Of a DNA stretch of 64,000 bases, positions 55,901 to 64,000 are shown in pieces. The position numbers and the translations under genes are program-made. The stretch covers positions 1,426,001-1,490,000 of the forward strand of contig JALBUN010000023.1 of assembly GCA_025174535.1 (NCBI GenBank). The letters are read 5' to 3'. Under the pieces are notes generated by a model. The model saw only the letters and a program-made list of their open reading frames with translations. It had not been told where the DNA came from and searched no databases. How positions within the stretch are numbered: position 1 is the first letter of the stretch; every line of letters begins with the position of its first letter. This stretch comes from Cantharellus purpuraceus. Its lineage: Eukaryota; Basidiomycota; Agaricomycetes; Cantharellales; Hydnaceae.

Positions 55901-56211
55901 TATATCTAATTCTCTACTAGACTATTGTTAACTGGATGTTTTTACAGATTATGTACTCCAACGGTCCTTAATGGTCGTTGAAGGTACTCAAAAGGAGGAG
56001 CTTGTTAACAAGATCCGGCCTCACCTTGTTAGCATGAGGCGCTATTCGAGTGCTTATAGCAAGCATTTGATATCAAGTATGTCGTCCACAGAAATTGGTG
56101 GCTGTTCTTACAGTTTGATTTCTAGTCGAGAGGCTCCTAGACAAGTGCGTTCCCAGCACCGGGGCAGAGGAGACAACTGGTGCGGCTCTCGTTGAGTTGG
56201 AATTAGCATGA
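52935..56211 (+). CDS. Pumilio-family (PUF) RNA-binding translational regulator
   Basis: Binds UGUA-type sites in mRNA 3' untranslated regions to repress translation or trigger decay. The N-terminal half is disordered (Ser/Pro/Gln/Tyr-rich; [12 protein letters not shown]). The C-terminal half is a complete eight-repeat PUM domain. Base-reading triplets seen are: R1 GSRFIQQ, R2 GNYVIQK, R3 GCRVVQK, R4 GNHVIQK, R5 GCRVLQR, R6 GNYVVQF, R7 ASNVCEK, R8 ANYVLQR. A C-terminal cap ([23 protein letters not shown]) follows. This order is that of canonical Pumilio proteins. Start at 52935 ([16 protein letters not shown]); about ten introns, several between repeats; roughly 890 residues. Confidence 0.92.
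53030..53062. repeat. A/T-rich microsatellite in a Pumilio intron
   Basis: About five copies of a TTTTTA-type unit (TTATTTTTATTTTTATTT) lie in the first intron of the Pumilio gene. It is a simple repeat with no clear function. Confidence 0.7.
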
Positions 56212-56550
56212 ACTATTGTTTGATACCTTTAGTGTTTGATGATGACCCAACTCGCATACCATCTATATCCTCACCATCATTCCATCATGGCCATTGATTG
56301 TTTGCGTTTTTCATTGCAGTCACCCCGCATTTCTTTCCCTTGCATCGTTACCATCTTGACTATAATCAACCGCTGTCCTTATGCGTTCTCGAGCCTTACT
56401 TAGTTCAAACTTTAGTCTCCTTGTGTGCTTCACAAAATAATTGAATAATAACTGATTTGACAAATCCTCAAATTCTGATAGCGGAGCTAGCCAGGCGTGT
56501 CAACGCCTTGGCGCCTAAGTACTGTCGACAGACGTGTCGTCTTCTGCTAT
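56212..56550. other. Intergenic, SEC16 promoter
   Basis: About 340 bp between the Pumilio stop and the chosen SEC16 start. The last approximately 50 bp are open in frame with SEC16 but lack an ATG. It probably holds the Pumilio 3' untranslated region and the SEC16 promoter. Confidence 0.4.
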
Positions 56551-59500
56551 ATGGCACACGACGAGGCAGGCGTTCCTGTAGAGGCAGCGGCCTCGCTGTT
56601 TGGTGCTGGGGATGAGTCGGCCATCGATTTCTTTTCGTCCAGCTTTAATGAAGATGATTCACAAGATCAGTCGTCATCTATGCATGATTCTGGTGTCGCA
56701 TCGAACCTCTTCGAGGCTGGCCCCGATGAGAGCACCACATCCTTTCCTCAGACTGTCTCCCATGATCCATTGTTGTTTGATGCCGGTGGCGTACTGGGTC
56801 GTGAGCCTAATCCAGAGGCAACTCCTGGCATCCAAGTCGACTCCCAGGCGGGCTATGATTCTACTGCAATTCAGCCCCAAGGATGGCAAGATCAACATGG
56901 ACAGTGGCATTTGTATAATAACCAGACCCAGCATACCTCGACATATGATTATGCATGTATGAACGCCTTTGTTCTCCTTCAGTTTGACTCAGTTTCCGCT
57001 AACCTTTTCTTTAGCGCAAAACCAGTCAACTGACCTCTATGCACCTCATACTGAATATCATGCGCAGACACTTAGTCAGACGATGGGATACTCTGCGAGT
57101 TATTTGGCGTCACAGCCTACAAGCTATACAACGTCGCAACAAGTTGATTATACGGGCTCGCAGACCCTCTATACACCTCGACAAACCTCCAATCAATCAT
57201 CCGATTATGCTCCACAGCCCTATTCCTATGACCATGGCCCCGAATTCACGCAAAATAGTGCTCAATCCGTGTACAATCCGTACGCGCCCAGCGTTCAATC
57301 ATATGGGAGCCTTTCAACAGTGGACTCTGGCACACAGGAGAAGCAGAACTTGCAGAGCCCAAAGGATGTCAATGCTTACCGTCCAACTACGCTGAATGCA
57401 TACGATCCTCCTATTCCGTCAAAGACTCGTTCAAAGGTCCGTCCAGCCTTTCACGCATCGCAGCCACCCTCCACCGTTCCCAACGGAATACATCATCATC
57501 CATATACCGGTGCGCCACAACCATCGCTGTCACTACCGCCGCCACCACCTCCTCCTGTTCGTGGTACGTCGCAGCCATCTTCGTCACTACCGCCTCCTCC
57601 AGCTGCTGCTACTGCTCCTGCTCGTGGTGCAGGTGTTTTAACACCCCTTACGTCTTATCCCACGGCCCGGCAGTCGTTAAGCGCAAGCGAGTCATTCCAT
57701 GGTTTGTCTTCTTTCATACTGCGAACTCTTTCAGTCAACGTATCTTTCAATAGTTGTCAACTCCTCTCGGTGGAGTCACGGAACGGATGGTGTGCATGAT
57801 GTAAGTTTATCTTCGCACCATAGTGAACAAAGCAACGTGTTTGGTATGGCCCTTGGTGACCTACCCTTGTCCACCCAGCTGGCTGATTATGAACACAGGA
57901 AGTGTATCAGCTGATCACATGGATGTTTCAACTTCTTTCCAACCAAACCCGCAAGGTGTCAACGTTGAGGGTGAATTACATGACGTCGAGTCTATGTCTT
58001 CCGCATATGACCCTAATCCTGAGGAGAATGTCTCGTTTCCGACTGACACATCGACGTTTGAAGCGCCACCGTCGCAGAGTGATCTCGAACAGCCTTTAAC
58101 TGGTGAAGAACTCTCTTTTACTTCTGCAGACCTCGATCGACCTAGTTTCTCGCCGCCACCGTTGACTGGTTTGCCTGTGGAGTATTTTCAGAAACCTCAA
58201 CTGACGACCGGTACAGGTCCTCAAAATGGGTTTGCAAACGGGTTTGAGGATAGTCGGGCTCCATACGATCCATATGCTCCGGCTCACCATTCTCGCCAGA
58301 ACTCTGACGCATCTCACACAGGATCCATCTATTCAAATGCTGGAATTACGTCACCCATACCCCAGGATCCTTACGCCCCTCCCAACTCATCTACTCTCCC
58401 ACGAAAAGATTCTACTGCGTCATCGATTCATAGCTCATATAGCCACAGCTCATTTGTTGCTGTTGCTGACCCTTCTCACGGCCCTTATGCAACGACGACT
58501 GGATTGCAACGAGTCCAAAGTCGACAAAGCCAACACTCTTATGAGGATGAGTATACTTCGCATTACAATCACACCCGTGATCCAGATCTGGGTACAACAG
58601 ACGGGCGATTGAATCCAACTGCTGATCCTGATGCTGTTGGCCTTTCAACCGTTCTAGCTGCCCCTACTTATGCGCCATATGCACCCTCTCCTTCATTATT
58701 GGGCACAAATGATCCGTTAGGTCGAGCATCCGCGCGCGTTCCGGTAATAAGTTTCGGATTCGGCGGCAAACTCGTTACTTGTTTCCATTCGGCAGGAGAG
58801 ACCGCTAGTGGATATGACGTCTCTTTGACTTCACGTCAAAGCACCTCAGTCCAACTCCGTACTTTGCATGAAGTGATACCACCTTCCGCAATGGACTCCT
58901 CTGCATCGTCTTATCCTGGTCCGCTGTTTTCTGATCCAGGAGCATCTTCAATCAGCCTGGCTCGCACTGTCGGTGTAGGAGTTGCGAACAACGTCAAGGC
59001 CAAGAAAGTCCTTGTATTGACGTGGCTAGCAGAGCGCTCTGAGGAGCTCTCCCGTGGAGTGGCTCACATCACATCGGGTTCTCAAGAGAGATATAATGCC
59101 GAAGGTAAACTGGTCCTGGTCAGGTTACTCAAAGCCATGGTAGATAATGATGGGCAGCTATCCGGAAGGTGATGACGTCAAACACTCTTGTCGTAAATAT
59201 CTCATTTTTTCCTCTAGTCCTGCCATAGAATGGGCTGTGCGCACTGCCCTTGTTCCACGTTTAGGGTCACAAGGGCCCTCAACGTCGACAGACCTATTGT
59301 CATCTACAGAACATACAATGGCCTCGTCGTATCCATCTGCTCTTGCGGATGCTAATGAACCATCACTAACCGTTTATCATCTCCGGCCTTCTGCCCTTGA
59401 TCGAATTCAAGAATTCCTCGTCCGAGGAGAGCGACGTCAAGCATATCATTACGCTTTAGATGAGAGGCTATGGGCGCATGCAATGTTGATTGCCAGCAGC

Positions 59501-61929
59501 GTCGACACCCAGGCTTGGAGAGAGGTTGTGAACGAATTCTTACATTCGGAGTTGTCCATCAAGCCTTCACCGAGACCTCTCCCAGGGTCGAAAGGAGAAG
59601 GTGCTGTTGGGTCGACAAATGGCCGGGAAAGTCTTCGCGTTGCATACAGCCTATTTGCTGGGCATGGTGCCGCCGCCGGTAAGTGGCCCCTAAGTTGTAT
59701 AATTTCAATCTGAATTATTTACAGTGCAGGAGCTTATTCCACCGAAGGCGATGCTAGTGGCAAAGGATTCTTTACTTGCTGCACCTACTGGATTGCACAC
59801 TACGCCAGTGTCGCCAAATTTCCCACAGACTGCACTAACCTCTAGTGTTCCGCTTGAGTCACTCGCCAAATGGCAGGAGACAGCAGCTGTGATGGCATTT
59901 AGTCAATCTACTGGCGATTCAGCGGCACTAACTGCGCTAGGCGATTATCTGGCAGCCAACAGATGGTTTGAAGCAGCACATGCCTGGTTTGTTTTTTTTT
60001 TTGGGCTCTCTCAGTCTATACATACTCATTGTTCTTTTAGCTACATTTTATCCCCGCGGACGTCCTCCCTCGGTGGGGCTGGAATACCATCTGTTCGTAT
60101 CGTTCTTGTGGGCTGTGAAAGTCCGACCATTCTGCGTAATTTCAACAAGGATCTGGACGTGACGCTACTCTCTGAGATTGTAGAATTTGCATTGTCACTA
60201 TCTCCACCGAAAGGCCAAGATGCATTTGGGGGTCTTCCTCACCTGCAAGCATACAAACTCATAAGGGCATTCCACCTAGCTGAGATGGGACACGTGGAAA
60301 TTGCAAACCGGTACGTGTTGGTGTCTGATATCTTAGACTGCTGATTTGATTATGATAGAATAGCTATTGTGAAGCTATCGGTGGCACTATTCGGACTTCT
60401 ACTAGGGGTTCACAGTTCTACACGCCCACATTCATCGGAGAACTAAAGAATCTGTCTGATCGTTTGACCGCTGCGCCTCAAATGGATAAGACGGCTTCGT
60501 GGATTTCCAGGAAAATGGCAAAGCCCAGTCTAGACACCATTGGTAGTTGGCTAGAAGGCCGATTCTCCAAACTCATTGTAGGGGAAGGGGAAGACGGTGC
60601 TGAACCTCCCGCAGCCGAAGAATCTTATCCTTCTAAGCCAACGTATGGTCCTTTCTCTCACTACAGTACCATTTCTTCTGCAGCGACGTCTGCCAGTCCC
60701 TCTCCAAGCCCGACCCCGCACGCACTTAACTCATCAGCCACGACGTCCGATATGCCGTTTGGACACGGACATGTTCATATCGACCGCGCGTCGTCCGCAA
60801 TGGACCATTTACGCTCCGAAGTACGGCGGCCATCCCCTGTACCACGGGTGGCGTCGGCAAGCGCAACAACCACCACATTTGCTCAATCGTACAATCCTGC
60901 ATCTCGATATCGGTCGACGCTCGGAGGTGTGAGTGGAGTTCCAGAGAATGAGGGTTCTAATGGATCTGAAGGACAAGAGGTATCTTGGTGGGGGTCAGGT
61001 ACTCAGGACAGGAGCGGACCGACACCCACAGCTACCACTTTCCACAAGGTGGACGAGACCGAAACTGGGGGCAATTTTGTGTCTTTGATGGATGACTTTT
61101 CACCGGGCATCACACCGATTGCAACCCAGTCTTTACAATCGAAGGCTCAGACCCACGAAGACGATGACGAAGACCTTGGCTTCGGCAATTCTGCATTTAA
61201 GAAGCGGAAGCCTGATGCTGATGGGTCAGATAAGGAGCCAATGGAGAAGCCGAAAGAGCAGCCGAAGGCGGTGCCAAGCAAACCAGGTATGTGGCTTCTC
61301 AAAAATTTTCGCATGTAAGTCACATACTTGATTCTCCAATATCAGAGATGAAGCAGCAATCATCGTCGTGGTTGGGACGATGGTGGAGCCGAAGCTCCGA
61401 GTCAGCACAATCCGGACCTATCAAAGCCAAGCTGGGGGAGGAGACGAGCTTTTATTATGACAAGGAGCTTAAACGTTGGGTTAACACAAAGGTGAAGTGT
61501 TTGATTGATGGTTAACGAATTTTGAATTGATAGGATACGATACCATGAAAACAGGCGGGTGATACTGAGATTGCCCCGACACCACCACCGCCCCAGCCCC
61601 CTCGGCCAAGAACGGCATCTCCAGCTCCAGGTCCCCCACCTAAGGCTAGTGATACTGGGGCACCACCCCAAGCGAGACCTGCTTCGGCAGCAGACATGAC
61701 GATGCCTCCGCGGCGGCCTCCACGTGTACGCTCGAATCTCGTCCCTACGGATGATTCTACAGCTCCTGGCTCAGCACCACCCTCCGCAACAAGCTTCGAA
61801 AATCCTAGGTCAGGAACTGGACCAACACCACCACCTGGTAGCGTTGGCATTGGCCGGCCAAAATCATCAGCGTCAAAGCGAAATGTTCGGAGTCGATATG
61901 TGGACGTATTTCAGCAAAGTCAGACTTAG
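56551..61929 (+). CDS. SEC16: COPII coat assembly scaffold Sec16
   Basis: Sec16 organises ER exit sites and COPII vesicle budding on the ER surface; about 1,600 residues. The start at 56551 gives MAHDEAGVPVEAAASLFGAG. The N-terminal half is disordered and Tyr/Gln/Ser/Pro-rich (YDYA, YSASYLASQPTSYTTSQQ, polyproline near 57535-57610). The central conserved domain starts FGFGGKLVTCFHSAG and continues with the ACE1-type helical repeats that bind Sec13: KVLVLTWLAERSEELSRGVA, AMLIASSVDTQAWREVVNEF, RVAYSLFAGHGAAAVQELIP. The C-terminal Sec23-binding region has SSWLGRWWSR and KAKLGEETSFYYDKELKRWVN, a Sec16 hallmark, then Pro-rich sequence. Joins between 57.70 and 57.91 kb are not fully resolved. Confidence 0.92.
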
Positions 61930-62103
61930 ACGTGTAGCACTATTAGTTTATTGGTTTACTTGAATACTCGAATTCATGCACATTGTACGTGAGACATTAG
62001 TTTAGCTTGCGTTCAGGTCACATGACCATCTTTGATTACTTACGTTAACCCGTGGAGTGTTCTTGCAGCAAAGTCTTCTTGGGTAGTGTTTGGCACCGTC
62101 AAG

Positions 62104-62463
62104 ATGGGAAAACGCAAGAAGTCGAGCCGCAAGCCTACGCAGACACGCAAACGGGAACCCCTTGGTTTGTGTCAATAGTTCATGAAGCGAGTGCCTTCTC
62201 ATTCCACATACAGAAACATCGTTTACCTGTCTGTATTGCCACCATGAAAAAGCCGTGAACATAAAGCTGGACAAGAAAGAGGGAATAGCGTATTTGAACT
62301 GCAAGATCTGCTCGCAGGGGTACCAGAGCAAAGTCAATCGTGCGTGTCTGTGACTCAACCATAGGCACGCGGCTGACCAGCATATGTAGACTTGACCGAA
62401 CCCATTGACATATACTCGGAATGGATTGACGCTGCTGATGAGGCTGAAAGAACGCAGGGATAA
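62104..62463 (+). CDS. ELF1: Transcription elongation factor Elf1 (ELOF1)
   Basis: A small zinc-ribbon protein that travels with RNA polymerase II. The three-exon product (about 86 residues, the normal core length) reads MGKRKKSSRKPTQTRKREPL, SFTCLYCHHEKAVNIKLDKK EGIAYLNCKICSQGYQSKVN HLTEPIDIYSEWIDAADEAE. The four zinc Cys (CLYC and CKIC), the basic N terminus and the W-IDAADE end are all as in the family. Introns are 49 and 50 nt (GTTTGT...ACAG and GTGCGT...TGTAG). The gap to SEC16 is 174 bp. Confidence 0.95.
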
Positions 62464-62744
62464 GGGACAGGACGAGGCGAGACGATATATCGCTCTGGAA
62501 GAGAGGGTGCTACCATAGATTTGGGCCGCGAATGGCGTTGTTGAAAGCATTATAGCACTAGAACTGTATACCGTTGTAGTCTGCATCTTCTAAATCCACC
62601 ATGCTATCAAAGTCAAAGCCGAATCCAAATCAAGGTATAGCTAAGCCACTAAGGCGTGAATCTAAAGCGCCTGACCCATTACATATAACCTCCAACGCCC
62701 ATGGCGGCAGGACTTAAAAGTAGGTTGCACTCAACTTTTTTAGT

Positions 62745-63241
62745 ATGGCAACTCATACCTGTGCAGCCGTCATCCTCTTGTCGTTTGTCCTTGCGGTGGG
62801 CTTCCTTCTCATCATACTTTCTTGCGCCTTGTGGTCGAATTGGTTACCCCTCCTCGTTGGTCAGTCAGAGCGTGTTGCATCACACTTTGTGCTGACCGCC
62901 TGTTTCAGCCTTGACCTTTGTCCTAGCCCCTTTACCAAACGCTGTGTTTTCTCACTGTGGCTCGGATGATTTCTCTCATGATTCCTTTGAGCCATCCGCA
63001 GCCGTTGACCTCGGACGCTTCATTACGGCCGTCACAGTCGTAACAGGCTTCGCCTTTCCTCTTATCCTGGCTCATGCGGAAGTTATCCGGCCTGCGGCCT
63101 GTGTCATGTCTATTGTAGGAGGAGGACTGGTATGTCATGGGCATTGCACTGTCTAGTTTCAGCACACCTACATTCTCACAGGTCTACGGCACAATACTAC
63201 TGTACTCTGTCGCATTCAGACAAGACTCCGAAGAATTTTAA
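62745..63241 (+). CDS. VPS55: Vps55/LEPROT-family endosomal membrane protein
   Basis: Acts in endosome-to-vacuole transport together with Vps68. The spliced protein of about 130 residues has four membrane helices: AAVILLSFVLAVGFLLIILS, WLPLLVALTFVLAPLPNAVF, FITAVTVVTGFAFPLILAHA and VMSIVGGGLVYGTILLYSVA. The motifs LAPLPNAVF and the ending FRQDSEEF fit the family. The loop after the second helix is hydrophilic (SHCGSDDFSHDSFEP). Introns lie near 62861-62909 (GTCAGT...TTTCAG) and 63130-63181. Confidence 0.93.
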
Positions 63242-63528
63242 GCATGTAACGTATCGTGGTGCAAACAGCCGCATGTCTCTATTCTGTAGGGCAGCGCCCC
63301 ATTTGATATACTCAAACAGTGGCCCATAGTGGGATGCTTTGATGTTGGACAACACGACATTCAGATGCGGCGCATTTCCTAGCAGGCGAATTGGAAGTGG
63401 CGTGAACGGCTCTGCAAAGCGAAATATACTTAAGACGAAATATACTTAAGAGGTGACCGGAAGTGCAACAACACTTACCAGTTGACGAGTGCATAGCCAG
63501 CAAATCAAGAGCAGGCAGCTAACTTCAA
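63242..63528. other. Intergenic, convergent 3' ends
   Basis: This gap of about 290 bp lies between the VPS55 stop and the stop of the last, minus-strand gene. It contains a short direct repeat: CGAAATATACTTAAGA-type units at about 63420-63452. Confidence 0.4.
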
Positions 63529-64000
63529 CTATTGGTTGTCCCTTACAAACACACGCAGATATCCTTCTCCAGCCTTCGCATCCTCATCTGCATCACACCC
63601 AACTAACCGCACCTCGGCGTGTAGATCAAATCTACCCTCGGACACAAAACATATACCCATTTCAATTCCTCGTTCCTCGCCGCATTCCAGCCTTCCTATA
63701 GGGATGTCAGATAACACCCCTTCGTATAGCACGTGTTCACTTGGGCTCAAGCCCAAGTTCATCATCAGGATCAGAGATCTTACTGATGCATAAAGGTCAA
63801 ACGCTGATGGATTATTAAAAGAATAAAACCCACGGCTCTGGTTGAGAAGAGTCATCCGTAAGTATACGAACTGATTGGGACGCGCTGTAGCTCTGCCACG
63901 GGAGGAAAGGACATTGCCCTCCGCATTTGCCTCGTCAGCATAGTCAACGAGTGCAAGTCTTAAGCGTGTGCGATCAATTCTCAGCACCTCCAGCATCGGC
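63529..64000 (-). CDS. C-terminal end of a possible TRAPP II subunit (Trs120/TRAPPC9-like), partial
   Basis: The gene runs off the right edge, so only about 138 C-terminal residues are visible. They read LEVLRIDRTRLRLALVDYAD, RPNQFVYLRMTLLNQ, then after a 51-nt intron (GTGGGT...CATCAG) LRSLILMMNLGLSPSEHVLYE GVLSDIPIGRLE, and RFDLHAEVRLV. Alternating strands with PNQFVYLRMTLLN and VLYEGVLSDIPIG resemble the immunoglobulin-like C-terminal domain of fungal Trs120, which helps activate Golgi Rabs. The match is from memory of the fold pattern and is tentative. Confidence 0.5.
   Translation of the reverse strand, partial: PMLEVLRIDRTRLRLALVDYADEANAEGNVLSSRGRATARPNQFVYLRMTLLNQSRGFYSFNNPSAFDLYASVRSLILMMNLGLSPSEHVLYEGVLSDIPIGRLECGEERGIEMGICFVSEGRFDLHAEVRLVGCDADEDAKAGEGYLRVFVRDNQ

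Noticed and set aside
62002..62586. 194-codon minus-strand open frame covering ELF1
   Set aside because: ELF1 on the plus strand is unmistakable with all four zinc cysteines; the antisense frame has no domain.

Overview
This is nuclear DNA from a filamentous basidiomycete, most likely an Agaricomycete mushroom-type fungus. Genes are densely packed on both strands and are cut by many introns of about 45-65 nt with GT-AG (sometimes GC-AG) ends. The protein families are eukaryotic and fungal: kinesin-1, Sec16, Pik1, OST3, a GT15 mannosyltransferase, a mushroom-type BTB protein and a questin-oxidase-like protein. I see no rRNA, tRNA, CRISPR, phage or viral sequence.

Layout. 0-4 kb: the 3' end of an Sfi1-type centrin-binding gene and two uncharacterised genes. 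4-12 kb: a Gfo/Idh/MocA oxidoreductase, aprataxin, ribosomal protein S21, a gene-poor patch carrying a small TA-flanked inverted-repeat transposon (MITE), and a Gyp7-type Rab GAP. 12-19 kb: a lipid phosphate phosphatase, then a compact run of RNA-metabolism genes (cap-binding protein CBP20, a two-RRM protein, SNRNP27, eIF1, a small basic possible rRNA-processing protein, Pol III subunit Rpc11). 19-29 kb: uridine nucleosidase, PPP4R2, proteasome ATPase Rpt3, pyrroline-5-carboxylate reductase, Alg13, a stand-alone ABC ATPase and Tom40. 30-38 kb: a GT15 mannosyltransferase, the PI 4-kinase Pik1 and a zinc-finger-like nuclear protein. 38-41.3 kb is the only long gene-free stretch. 41-48 kb: a single-pass membrane protein, OST3, a BTB protein and a questin-oxidase-like protein. 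48-64 kb: kinesin-1, a Pumilio protein, Sec16, Elf1, Vps55 and the 3' end of a TRAPP II-like subunit.

Functionally the window is mostly housekeeping. Several genes serve secretion and glycosylation (Alg13, OST3, GT15, Sec16, Pik1, Gyp7, Vps55, the TRAPP-like subunit) and several serve gene expression (CBP20, SNRNP27, eIF1, S21, Rpc11, Elf1, Pumilio). They are neighbours, not an operon or a biosynthetic cluster.

I did not find a novel defence, mobile or biosynthetic system. The observations most worth a second look are structural: three predicted micro-exons of 7, 8 and 10 nt, each of which restores an essential motif; three GC-AG introns; a full-length MITE next to gene remnants; start codons of two RNA genes only 35 bp apart; a cytosolic ABC ATPase with a bacterial-type architecture; and a Pumilio protein whose eight-repeat code matches the canonical one. 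Exon boundaries were worked out by eye and should be treated as models.
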